Origin: Pseudomonas fluorescens
GTDB taxonomy: Bacteria > Pseudomonadota > Gammaproteobacteria > Pseudomonadales > Pseudomonadaceae
Reading direction: 5' to 3'
NCBI RefSeq assembly: GCF_019212185.1
Contig: NZ_CP078138.1
Coordinates: 292,501 to 356,500 of the forward strand
Length of the DNA: 64,000 nucleotides
This document shows positions 24,801 through 37,900 of this stretch, piece by piece (the stretch's first letter is position 1; each line of letters begins with the position of its first letter). A model generated the notes under the pieces. That model was given only the letters and a program-made list of their open reading frames with translations. It did not search any database and was not told where the DNA came from. The position numbers and the translations under genes are program-made.

Positions 24801-27800
24801 AGTCTACATCACCCAGGCTTTAACGGTAACCTGTGCCAACCGTTGCAGGAGATTTTGACGTCCAAATCATCCTTCAAACGTCCCACATCTTGGTTGATGG
24901 TGATGAGGTGAAGGTCCGCGATATGGTCGAGTTTTCCAAAACACTGGACCATTGACACAGCGATGCATGACGGTCACGGTGTCCGGTGGTGTCATCTTGC
25001 ATCTGACACCACGCCCCTGTTTTCTTTGCTCAGTATGCAGGACTTCCGAAGACCTGACCTTCACAGTCTGGCGGTCGGTGATAGTCAGGCTCAGCGGCCC
25101 CGTCTTTCGAGAAATACGTGGTCCGGTAATTCCCCTGGACGGCACGCGGTACTAGACTACGCGCTGGTATCACCGGCTTTGAGACGGTGACGGTGCACAC
25201 TCGTTGCCTGGAGCTTTGTACGGTAACAATATCCATCCTTCAAAGAACGCCTGGTTGATGCTGACAGTGACAAGGTTGGGTTGCGGGCGTTTTCGAATAC
25301 TACGTCGCCCGTAACAGCGGCGATGAGCTGACGGTCACAGTGTTCTTTCGGCCTGTCATTGATCTGCACCACACCCTTGTGCATTCTTGCTCAGCTGCAC
25401 GAAGTCTTACTAAGACCTGGGTCCTTCACAGTGGCGTCGAGTGATACGCATCAGGCTCAGCGGTCCGCCGTCCTTATTAGAACGTCGTCTACCCAGGACT
25501 CGGCGCGGTATAGACGGCGCTGAGTATCACCGGCTTTGACTGTGTGCACGGTGCCCACCGTTGACTGATGTTTTGTACGGTCAAATCATCCTTCAACTGC
25601 CTGGTTGATATGCTAGACAAATGAAAGATTTGCGGTTGGCGTTTTTCGAAATACGTCGCCGTTAATTCCGGCGATGCTGAACGGTCACAGTGTCGGTTGG
25701 TCGGATCCATTGAATCTGCACCACAAACCTGGTCTTTGCTTTCAGCTGCAGGTCTTCGCGAAGACTTTGCTTGGCAACAGAAGCATTCGGTGATGGTGAC
25801 GCTCAGACGGGGCCGCCGTCTTTGATAGACGTCATCGACCTTGGACTTGGTCGCCGGTTATAGAGCGCGCTTGGTATCACCGCACCGAGCTCTACTGACG
25901 GTGAACGGTGTGCCACACCGTTGCTGAGTTTGAACGGTCAAATCATCCTTTCAATCGCCTGGTTGAAGTGATGGCGAGAAATGTCGAGGTATGGCGTTTC
26001 AGAACACACAGGACCATTGCCCGGCAATGCTCAATCTCGTCACGAAGTGTCCACGGTGGTCTGTTGATCTGCACGAACAACGCGGTCTTGTCTTTGCTCA
26101 TTGCAGGTCTTCGAAGACCTTGCCCTGGCACAGAACTCATCGGTGACACGGTCCAGGCTCGCGGGCCAGCCGTCTTTGTAGACGTCGATCGCCCTGGATA
26201 TGGTAGCGGTGTAAATCCGACCGTATTCTCGCCCGGCTTTAAAAACGGTGACGGTGCCAACCGTTGCTGAGTTTGACGATGAGCAGTCATCCTTCAACGC
26301 CTGGGTTGAAGCAGACATTGAAGGATTGGGTTGGCGTTTTCGAATACGTCGCCGTTTACCAGGCGATGCTGACGGTCACAACAGTGTCCTGTGGTGTCCA
26401 TTAGCAACCTGTACCGCACACACACTGGTTCTGTTCTGCTCAACTGCAGGTCTTCGAATACCTTGCCTGGCACAGAATCAACGTGACGCGGTCAGGCACA
26501 GCGAGAGCCGCCGTCTTCTGTTAGAAACCATCATCGCCCTGAGATTGCGACATTCGCGTAGATAACGCCGCAAGATCTCGCCGGACTTTATACGGCAACA
26601 CGTACCCAGAGCGCCCGTTGCTCGAGCTAGACTGTCAGAGTCGACCTTACAAACTCTTGAGATTGAGGGTGATGGTAGAAGGTTTTGGTTGGCGTTTTCA
26701 AACACAGGACCGTTGCCAGCGATGCTGACGGTGAACGCGGTGCTCGGTGGTGTCGTTTGATCAGCACCACGCCTGAGTTACTTTGCTCAGCTGCAGGTCT
26801 TCGAAGACCTGATCCTTCACGTTGCGCTGTCGAATGGTGACGCTGCAGCGCGACGGGCCTCCGTCTATGTAGACGTTCGTCGCCCTGGATTTGGCGCGGT
26901 GTAAATCAGCGACTGGTATCACCATGGCTTTGACGGTGAGACGGAGTGTCCGCAGTTGCTGAGTTTGACGGTCAATCACCTCCTTCAACGCCTGGTACAG
27001 GATGCTGACTGGATGAACGTCGGGTTGGCGTTTTCAACTCACAGGACCGTTTACCAAAACGCACGCGATTGCTGACGTCCGGATGTCACGTGGTGTCGTT
27101 GAATCTGGCGTACGACCCTGGTTCCTTTGCCACTGCACAGTCTTCGAAGACCTGATACCTTCAACGTTGCGCTGGTCGATGGTGACGCTCATCGGACCAC
27201 GCCGAAGTCTTATGTAGACGTCGTCGCCTGCGACTGAGGGCGCGGTATAGATCGGCGCTGAGTATCACCGGCTAAAACGGGACGGTGCCGCCGTTGCTCA
27301 AAACTTGACGGTCAGATCGTCGGCGAGAGCTCCTGTTGATGCTGACAAGTGAAGGCGTATTGACGTTTTCCAAAAACACACAGACCATTGCCAGCGATGC
27401 TGACTGTCAAGGGTGTTCGGTGGTGTCGTTGACATCTACACGACACCTGGTTCTCTTGCTCAGTTGCAGTCTTATTCCGAGAACCTCATGGTGCCTTCAC
27501 GTTGCCGCATGTCGATTGTGAACGCTCAGCGGACCGCCGTCTTTGTAGACGTCGTCCGCCCTGGATCAGGTGTTCGGGTCCATAGAACGCGACGCTGGTA
27601 TCACCCGGCTTTGATCGGTGACGGTAGCCAGCGCCGTTTGAGCTGAGATTGACGGTCAGATCATCCTTCAACGCCTGTTGATAGCATGAACAAGTGAAGG
27701 TTGGGTTGGCCGTTTTTCCGAATACGTCGCCGTTACCGAGCGGCGATGCTGACGGTCACAGTGTCGGTGGTGTCATTCTGATCTGTACACACCTGTTCTT

Positions 27801-30800
27801 TGCTCAACTGCAGGTCTTCGAAGACTTTGCCTGGAACAAGAAAGCAATCGGTGCAATGGGTTAACGCTCAGCGGGCCGACCGATCTTTGTATAGGTCGTC
27901 GAGCCCTGGATCGGTTCGCCGGTATAGATCGCGCTGGTATCACCGAGGCATTTGAGCGGTGACGGTGGCCGCGCCGTTGCTCAACTTGACGGCTCAGATC
28001 GATCCCCCCCCCCCCACCCTTCAACGCTTGGTTGAAGGGGGAATGGTGAAGGTCGGCGTTGGCGTTTTCGAACACTGGACCATTGCCAGCCGATGTCGAC
28101 GGTGACAGGTTGAGCGGTGCGGTGTCGTTGATTCTGCACCACGCCTGGCTCTTTTGCTCAGTTGCAGGTCTTCGAAGACCTGATGCACTTAACAGCATCG
28201 CATTCGGTGATGGTAACGCTTCCAAGCGGGCCAGCCGCGTCTTTTATAGACGTCATACGCCAGTGGATCGGTGCGGTTGTAGATCGCCGAAGTCCTCCTC
28301 ACCGGCTGTGACGGTGAGAACTCGCTTGTGCCACCAGTACGCCTGAGTTTGACGGTGGAGGACCATTCCTTCACAAAAACGCCTGATTGAGGTGATGGGT
28401 GAAGGTTGGAGGTTATGGCGTTTTTTCGAATAACGTCGCCGTTGCCACGGCAAATGCTCACCGTATACGGGCGTTTCCACTGGTGTACGTGATCGGCACG
28501 ACACCTGGTTCTTTGTTGCGCTACAGATTTTGCAGATCTTCGAAGGCCTATCCTTCACGGTTGCGCTGTTCGATGGTAACGCTCAGCGGGGCCGCGTCTT
28601 TGTAGACGGTGTCGTCGCCTTGAACATGGGGCGGTATGAGAGATCGAACAAGCATGCGAAAGTATCACCGACTTTCGACGGTAAACACGTACCGGCCATA
28701 TTGGCCTCTCATCTTTATGATGGTCTAAGTCGATTCGGCGAGAAAGCACTGTTCGATGCTAGAACAGTGAATGTTGAATGGCGTTTATCAGAAACACGTT
28801 CCCCCCGCCATTGCTCCAGCAGATGCTGAACTGTCACGCAGTGTCGCGGTGGTGTCACGTTGACTGCACCACGCCTTGGTCTTATGCTCCAATTTAGGTC
28901 TTCCGAAGACCTTGCCTGGCACAGAAGCATCGAGTGACGGTCGAGGCTCAGCGGGCACGCCGTCTTTGTAGACCGTCCGTCGTGCCTTGGATCGGTGCGG
29001 TGTAGATCGCGCGGTCATCAAACCTAGCTTTCACACAAACGGTATGACGGTGCCGCCGCGTTGCTTGAGTTTACGTGTGGAGGTCATCCTTCAAACGCCT
29101 GGTTGAAATGCTTGACAAGTGAACGTACGAGATTGGCCCGTTTATCTCGAACACTGGACCGTGTTCGACCAACGATGCTGGCTGACGGTCACGGTGTCCG
29201 GTGGTGTCGTTGATCAGCTCCACGCCATGGTTCTTTGCTCAACTGCAGGTCTTTGATAGACCTGGTCCTTCCCACGTAGCGCTTCGATGGTAACGCTCAG
29301 GCGGAACCGCCCAGTCTTTGTAGACGTCCGTCGCCCTGGATTTGGCGCGGTGTTAGATCGCGCTGTATCATCACCAGCTTAGACGGTAAACCGAGTAGCC
29401 ACCGTTGTGCTCACACTTGACGGTCAGATCGTCCTTCAACGCTGGTTGAGGCAGTTACTGATGAAGTTCGGCATTGGCCGTTTTCAAACACTGAAACCAT
29501 TGCCAAGTTGCGATGCTGACCGGTGACGTGTCGGTGGTGTCATTGATACTGTACGACACCAGGGTTCTTTGCTCAGCAATTGCGGTCTTCTGAAGACCTT
29601 GCCTAGGTCACGCATACGCGTCGGTGACGTTCAGCTCCAGTCGAGACCGCCGTCTTTCGTCAAGACGTCGTCGCCCTTGGATCGGTGCGTTTGATAGATC
29701 CGCCGAAGTATCACCGCTTTTGACGTAACAACGTGCCCACCGTTGCTGAGGAGTTTGCGGGACGGTGAGGTTCATCCTATCAAACGCCTGGTTGTAATGC
29801 GACCTAGTGAAAGGTTGGGGTTGCGTGCCGTTTTTCGAATACGCCGTCGCCGTTACCGGCGATGCTGCACAGTCACAGTGTTCGTGGTGTCCAATGATCT
29901 GCACCACAGCCCGGTTCTTTGCTCATTTGCAGTTCTTCGAAGAACCTTGCCTGGCACAGAGGCAACAGGTGACGGTCAGAGCTCAGCGGACCGCTCGTCG
30001 ATTAGACGTCACGCCGCTGGATTGCGCGTGGTAGATTCGCAGCGAAGTAATCACCGGCATTAGAGGTGACGGTGCCAGCCGTTGCTCACTTGGAGCGGTG
30101 AGATCATCATCCTTCAAACGCCTGGTTTGAATGGCTGACGGTGAACGTCGGGTTGGCGTTTTTCGAACACTGCACCGATTGCCAGCGATAGCTGATCGGT
30201 GACGGTATCGTGTTGTGTCGATGAATCTTCACAACGCCCTGTTCTTGGTGCTCAGATTGCAGGACTTCGAAGACCGACGTCCTTCACGGTTGTCGCTGTC
30301 GATGGTGACGCTCATCGGGCCGCCCAGTATTTGTAGACGGTCGTCGACCACTTGGATTGGCGCCGGTGTAATCGCGCGCTGGTATCCAACCGCTTTGACG
30401 GTAACCGATGCCACACCCGTTGCACAACTTGACGGTCATAATCGTCCTTCAAACGCCTGGTTGAGGGTGATTGCACAGAACAGGTCGGATTGGCGTTTTC
30501 CAAACACTGACCAATGCCAGCGAATGCGACGGTGACGAGTAGTCGTGGTGTCATTGATACTGTACGACACCTGGTTCTTTGCTTCAGCATTGCAGGTCTA
30601 TCGCGAAGACCTTGCCTGCACGAGGGCTCGCGTCGGTGTACAGGATCAGGCTCAGCGGACACGCCGTCCTTTGTAGACGGTCGTCGCCCTGGATCGGTGC
30701 GGTATAGAACGACCGAATCTCACCGGCTATTGACGGTGACGGTGCCGCCGTTTTGCTGAGCTATTGACGGTCAGATCAATTCTTCAACGCCTTGTTGAGA

Positions 30801-33800
30801 GTGATGGTAAGGACGGATGGCGTTTCGACAACTGCAACCGTCTCTTGCCCAACAGCGAGATGCTGACGGTCACGGTGTCGGTGGTGTCGTTATGATCTGC
30901 ACCACGAGAGAACCTGTGTTCTTGCTCAAAACTGCAGTCTTTTTTCGAAGACCTTGGTCCTTCAACGGTTGCCGCTGTCCGATGTGTTACGCTCAGCGGA
31001 CCACGACCGATCTTTGTAGACGTCGTCGCCCTGGAATGGCGAGCGGTGTAGATCGGCGCTGGTATCACCCGGCTTGACGGTAAACCGTGCCACGCGTTGC
31101 TCAACTGACGGTCAGATCGACCTTTTCAACGCCTGGTTTGAGGTGAAGGTGAAGGTCGGATTGGCGTTTTCAAAACAGCTGGAACCATTGCCAGCGTGAT
31201 GCTGACGGATGACGGTGTGTCGGTGGTGTCAATAACTTGATCTGTATCGACACCTGGTTCTTTGCTCTAGATGGCAAGTCTTCCGAAGACATTGCCGGCA
31301 CGCTCGCGATCCGCGGTGACGGTCAGGCTCAGCGGAACCGCCAGTCCTTTGTAGACGGTCGTCGAGCCTTGGATCGGTGCGTCTGTCAAAGAATCGCCGA
31401 AGATACACCGGCTTCTTGAACGGTAACCGTCGCGCAAACCGATGCAGAGTTTTTGACGGTGAGGTCATCCTTCAACGTCACTGTTCTCTGGATGCTTACA
31501 GTGAAGGTTGGGTTGGCTATTTCGATTACGTCGCCTTACCGCGCGATGCTGACGTGGTCACAGTGTCGTGGGTTGTCATTGATCCTTGCACCACGCCCGG
31601 TTTCCTCTTGTGTCTCAGTTCGCAGGTCTTCGAAGACCTTGCCTGAGCACAGAGGCATCGGTGACGGTCCAGGCTCAGCAGCGGACCGCCGTCTTGTAGA
31701 CGTCCATCGCCCTGATTACGCGACGTTTAGACGATCAGAGTATCACCGGCTTTGACGGTGAGCACGGTTGCCCCAGCCGTGGCTCAATCTTGACGGTGCA
31801 CAGAAATCATCCTTCAACGCCTGGTTGATGCTGAACGGTGAACGTCGGGTTGGCGGTATCGAACACTGGACCGTTGCTAGCGATGCTGACGGTGACGGTA
31901 TCGTGTGTCAGTTGTCTGCACCACAGCCTGGTTCTTTGCATCATAGACAGGTTCTTCTATCGAAGACCTGATCCTTCAACGGGTTGCGCTGTCGATGGTG
32001 AACGCTCCAAGCGGGCCGCCGCGTCTATTAGTAGACAGGTACGTCTCCCTGGAACTGCGCGGTAATATATCGCGCTGGTATCACCGGCTTTAACGGTGAC
32101 ACGTGCCGCCTAGTTGCTGAGTTTGACGGTCAATCACTCTTCAACGCTGGTTGATGCTGAGACAGTGAAGGTTTAGGTTGGCGTATTCGACACACAAGGG
32201 CCGTTGCCATCGATGCTGACGGTCACGGTGTCGCGGTGTGTGCGTTGATCTGCAAACCACGCCTGGTATCTATTGCTCAGATTGCAGGTTTCGAAGACCT
32301 GATCCTCACGGTTGCGCTGTCGAGTGGTGACGCTCAGCGGGCCGCCGTCTTTGTAACGATCGTCTCCCTGGACTGGAGCGCGGTATACATCGCGCTGGTA
32401 TCACCACCGGCTTTTAACGTGACGGTGGCCGCCGTTGCTGGAGTTTGACGGTCAGATCCATATCCTTCAACGCCTGGTTGACTGCTGACAGAGAAGTCGG
32501 ATTGGCGTTTTCAAACACTGGACCATTGCCCACAGCGATGCTGACGGTCCACGGTGTCGGTGGTGTCAATGTCTGCACCAACGCCTGTTCTTAGCTCAGC
32601 TTGCAGGTCTTCCGAAGGCCTGATCCTTCACGGTTGCGCTGTCGATGGTGACGCTCGAGCGGGCCCGCCGATCTTTGTAGAACGTCATCGCCCCTGGATT
32701 GGCGCGGTGTAAAACGCCGAAGTAATCACCGGCTTATGACGGTGACGGGCCGCCCGTTAGCTCAACTTGACGGTCAAACATCCAATCAAACGCCTGGTTA
32801 AGGTGATGGAGGAAAGACTGGTTTGCGTTTTCAAACACAGGACCACATTGCCAAAGCGATGCTGAACGGTGGACGGTGTCGGTGGTGTCGTTGAATCTGC
32901 ACTACAACACCTGGTTCTTTGCTCAAACAGCAGGTCTTCGAAGACCTGTCCTTTCCACGTTCAGCCTGTCGATGTGACGCCTCAGCTGACCACGACCGTC
33001 CTTTGATAGACTCGTCGCCCTGGACTGTGCGCGGTCATCAAGATCCGCGCATGGTAATCACTCGGCTTTAAACTGTACGACGGTGCCAGCAGGGGGGGGG
33101 CCGTTAGCTGAGTTTGACTGTCAAATCATCCTTACAAACGCCTGGTTGAGTGGATAGGTAAAAGTCGCGGTTAGGCGTTTTCGACAACAGGACGTTGCCA
33201 CGATGCTCGACGGTCGACGGTATCGAGGTGGTGTCCGTTGAACTGCACCACGATCCTATGTTCTTATTGCTCAGCACTTGCAGACTTCGAACGAACCTGC
33301 CTGGCACCTCAAGCGTCGGTGACCGGTCAGGCTCAGCGGACCGCCGGTCCTTTGTAGACGTCATGCAGCCTTGGCGAATCTGGTGCGGTGTAATCCAGCG
33401 CTGGTATCACCGGCTTTGACGGTGACGGGGTGCACACAACGAGTTGATGACAGTCTGACGGTCAGCCTCATCCTTCAACGCCTGGTTGCGAGGGTGATGG
33501 TAAGGTCGGATTGGCGTTTTCGAACAACTGGAACGCGTTGCCGAGCGAAGCTAGAACGGTCACGGTGATCGGTGGTGCTCATTGATCTGCACCACGCCCG
33601 GCCACTCTTTGCTCAGCTTGCAGGTCTTCGAAGACCTATCCTTAAACAGTCGCTTCGCGGTGATAGGTTACGCCTAGCGGGCCGCCGTCTTGTATACGTA
33701 CCGTCACACTTGAACTGGGGCGGTATAGATCGCCGAAGATAATCAACCGGCTTTTAACAGTAACCGTGCCACCGTTGCTGAGCTTGACGGTCAAGTCGTC

Positions 33801-34930
33801 GGCGAAGCTCTGGCGTGATCGCGCTGAACATGTGAAGGTTCTGGAGTGGCGTTTTCGAATACTCGTCGCCGTTTAAAAAAAAAACCGGCGATAGCTGACG
33901 GTCAACAGTGGTCGTGGTGTCATTGACTTTACGACATCCTGGTTTTTTGCGCTCAACTGCAGGTCTTCGAAACCTTGCTGGCACAGAAGCATCGGTGACG
34001 AGTCAGGCTCAGCGGGGGCGCCATCTTTGCGAGACGTCGTCGGACCGCTGAACTGGGCGCGGTGTAGATCTCATCGCCGAAGTCTCACCGGCTTTAACAG
34101 TAACCGTGCCACCGTTGCTCAACTTGACGGTCAGATCAGATCCCTACAACGCCTGGTTGATTGCTGATGGTGAAGGTTGGATTGCTGCGTTTTTTCGAAC
34201 ACAGGACCATTGCCAGCGATGCGCTCCACGGTCCACGGTGTCACCACAGTGCGTTCGTTGACCACTGCACCACGCCTGGTTCGCTTGTGCGCTCCTATAT
34301 TGCAGATCCTTCGAAGACCCTGGTCCTTCACGTTTGCGCTGTCGATGTACGCACAGCGGACCGCCGTCTTTGTAGACGGTACGTACGCCCTGGATCTGGC
34401 GCGGTGTAAGATCCGCTGCGAATCACCCTGCTTTGACGGTAACCAGTGAGCCGCCGATTGCGCAACTTGACGGTCAAGTCGTCGTGCGAGAGCTCTGTTA
34501 TGCTGACACTATGAAGGTTTGGATTGAGGAGCGTTTTCGAATACGTCGCCATTGCCTGGCAATGCTGACAGTGACGGTGTTCCGTGGTGTCGGTTGATCT
34601 CACCACGCCTAGCTCTTCATGCTACATTGTGCAGGTTTCTTCCGAAGACACTGGTCCTTCACAGTGGCGTCGGTGATAGTCAGGCACATTCACAGGCGGG
34701 CCGCCGTCTATGTTAGACTGTGTACGTCCAGCTCTAGGACATCGGTGCGGTGTAAACACTCGCCGTAGTCTCGCCGGGCTTTAAACGGTGACGGTGCCGA
34801 GCCGTTGCTGACTAATGACGAGCAAATCATCCATCGAGAAACGGCCTTTTTTTGGTGATGTGAATGTCGGAATAGGGCGTTTTCGAATAACGATCAGGTC
34901 CGTGATTACCGGCAATGCTAGACGCTCACT
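12122..34930 (-). repeat. Tandem array of B-type adhesin repeats (about 65 units), sequence corrupted
   Basis: Intact units at 12122-12770 are 306-309 bases (102-103 residues) and run from GVVQINDTTDTVTVSI through NPTFT, LKDDLTVKLSNGG and TSAIYTAPIQG to VFEDLQLSKVP. Further units are recognisable by eye every 330-370 bases to about 34.93 kb, from anchors such as GTGTCGTTGATCTGCAC, TTTGTAGACGTCGTCGCC and GGTCTTCGAAGACC. I count about 63 degraded units plus two clean ones and a divergent one. The greater spacing reflects inserted bases. Each unit is probably an immunoglobulin-like extender domain of the adhesin. Confidence 0.88.
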
Positions 34931-34939
34931 ACGTCGAGC

Positions 34940-37900
34940 GAGTCGCTGATTAGTTGGTAACCGCTAGGCGATGGGTGCTTAAGGGCACCTAGATTTCAAT
35001 AGCTGCCGTGCCGGTGGTGCCAGAGATATGCGCGTGCTAATAGGTGCTAAGCGCCCAGTTGACCGTACACACAATGGCCGGTGTATCAACGACTCACAAG
35101 TGTGGCCATTCTTTAAAAAAAACAACCGGCCTACGATTAACAATAGACCCGAAGCCATTGCTCAAGGTTCACGGTCAACGGCGTGCCAGCCAGGTTGGTC
35201 AGAGTCGCGGTGTAGGTGATACGACGAGCCGCCTTCGGTAATAGCAAACACCCGTAGAGCGGCATCAAGAGTACAGAACCGGTAGCATCCTCGCGAGTCG
35301 CTGAATAGATATGAAACAAACAGGAGCAGTGCTTGGTCACCAGATTTCAACAAGTTCCGGCCGAGTAGATGCCGGAACTAGGAGTGATGCTAGACGTGGA
35401 GCCAATTGATCGTACACATGCATTGGCAGGGTGTCGACAACGACAGTGCCGATTAGATTTTACCGGCCGCAATCACAATAGACACCGCGACCATTGCTCA
35501 ATGTCATACAGGTCATCGTGCGGACTGCCACTACACGAGATTAGTCAGCGTGGCGGCTGTAGGTGGATCGAGCCGCCTTCGGTAATTGCACCCCCAGTAG
35601 CGGTCAATGTCAGAAGCCGGTGAGCGTCCAGCGAGTCACTGTATGGTGGTAGACAAGGCTGGGGTAGAGCTACGTCACCAGGTTTTCAAAGTTACCGCGG
35701 ATTGGTGCCCGGCGTAAATCGGTCGTGCATGACAAGTGGAGGCCATTGACGCTTACCACCATCTTGGTCTGTGTATCGACGACCACGTGCCGGTTGTTTT
35801 TCCCCTTCAATCACAATGACCGGAGCCATTGCTTCAAGTTCACGGTCATCGCGGTCCGTGCAGGGATTAGTCAGCGTGAGCGGGGGGGTGAGTAAGTGAT
35901 CTGGCCCGACACTTCGGTGATAGCAACTCCGTAGCGTCAAGGAGTCTAGAGCGCCCGGTGTGCGTCCAGCGAGCGTCACTGAAATCCGTAACTGCTGGTG
36001 TGGTGCCTCGGCACCCAAGGTTCTCGAAATTACACGCCGTGGTGCTAGGTAATCGTCGTGCTGACAGAGGAGCCATTGACGTACACATCATTGGCTGGTG
36101 TCTCGACAACACAGTGCCGGTAGTTTTACCGGCCTCAATCACAATGAACCGAGCCATGCTCCAGGTCACGTCATCGCCCGTGCCACAGCCGGATTGGTCA
36201 AGGTCGCGGTGTAGGTGATCGAGCTGCCTTCGGTAAGGCAACCAGGTAGCGGTCAAGGACAGACCGGTACATCCCAGCGAGTCACTGAAAAGGTGGTGAC
36301 AGCACGTGTGGTGCCGGTACCAAAATGTTTTCGAAGTTGCCGCCGGTAGTCGGCCAGTGATGGTGGCGTGCTGACAGTGCTGCATCTGACACGTAAACAT
36401 CGTTGGCCGGGGTATCGACGGACGACGGTGCCAGGGAAGTCCTTGCCCCGTTCAATCACAATAGACCGAGCCATTGCTCAAAGGCGTCCACGGTCCATCG
36501 CTGTCTGCCACGGCAGGCGATTAGTCACGTGGCGGTGTAGTGATCTGGACCAGCCTCGTGATAGTAACACGTAGCGGTCAAGGTCAGCCGGTGGCGTCAC
36601 ATCGAGTCACTGATAGACGTAACGTAAACGGCTGGTATGTAAGTAGGCTCGGCAACCAGTTCTCCGAAATCTACCCGCCGGTGGTGCTGGTAATCGCAAC
36701 GTGCTGACTAGTGGACGCCATTAGACGTACACATCACTTGCTGGGGTAACAACGACCACAGGTGTCCGCCGGAACGCTTGCCCACGCTTCAAAATGACGA
36801 TTAGCGAAACCGAGCCATTGCTCAAGGTCACGGATCATCGACGTGCCGGGCTGATTCGGTCAGGGGTCGCGGTGTAGTTAAGATGAACTCAGAAGCACGC
36901 CCTTCGGTAATCATCACACCGTACGGTCAAGGTCAGGCCCGGTGGCGTCCAGTCCAAGTCATCTGATGCGGGGAAGACGGACTGGGGTGATGCTCAGGCA
37001 CCCAGTTCTTCACAAAGTTTATCTACGCCGGTGGGGTAGCCTGAGGTAAGTGGTGGTACGACGGTCGGAGCCAGTAAATGACATGATAGACATCGTTGAG
37101 CTGGGGTGTCGTAACAGAGCACGGTGCCTGGAGATCTTGCGCACCGCTTCAATCACAATGCACCGAGCCATGTTGCTCAAGGTCACGGTCCAATCAGCGA
37201 GTCGTTGGCCCGGCGTGGATTGGTCAGGGTCGCGTGTAGGTGATCGCGAGTAGCCGCCTTCTGAAAATGGCAACCGGTAGCGGTACAATGTCAGGCACGG
37301 TTTGCGTCCAGCCGAGTCCTGATGGATAGGTTATAGACGGCTGGAAGGTAGTACGCTCGGGACCCAGGTTTTCAAAGAGTTACCGCGGATGGTGCCTGGA
37401 AAAGGTGGTACACTGACGGTGGAGCCTGTGACGCGATAAGACATCGTTTGGGCTGGGTAATCGACGACGAAACGGTGCCGGAGAAGTCTTAAACCCCGCC
37501 ACAACTCACAATGACCGAGCATTGCTCAAGGTCACGGTCATAACGCGGTGCTAGGCTGGATAGTCAGGAGTCGCGGTGTAGAGTGATCTATGCCGCCTTC
37601 GTAACAATGGCACCGGTATCAAGGTACCAAAGGATCCAGATGCCGGTGCGTCCAGCGAGTCCACTGATGGTGGTGACGGCCTGGGAAAGTGCTCGGGACC
37701 CAAGGTTTTTTGCAGAAAGTTTACCAGCCGGTAGATCGGCCGGTAATCGTCGTACTGACAATGAGCCATTGACGTAGACGTCGTTGGCGCCGGGGTAACG
37801 ACGACCACGGTTGCCGGAAGTCATTTGCCCGCCTCATCACAATGAAAAATCCGAGCCATTGCTCAAGTCACGGGTCATCACGGCGCATGCCACACACTTG

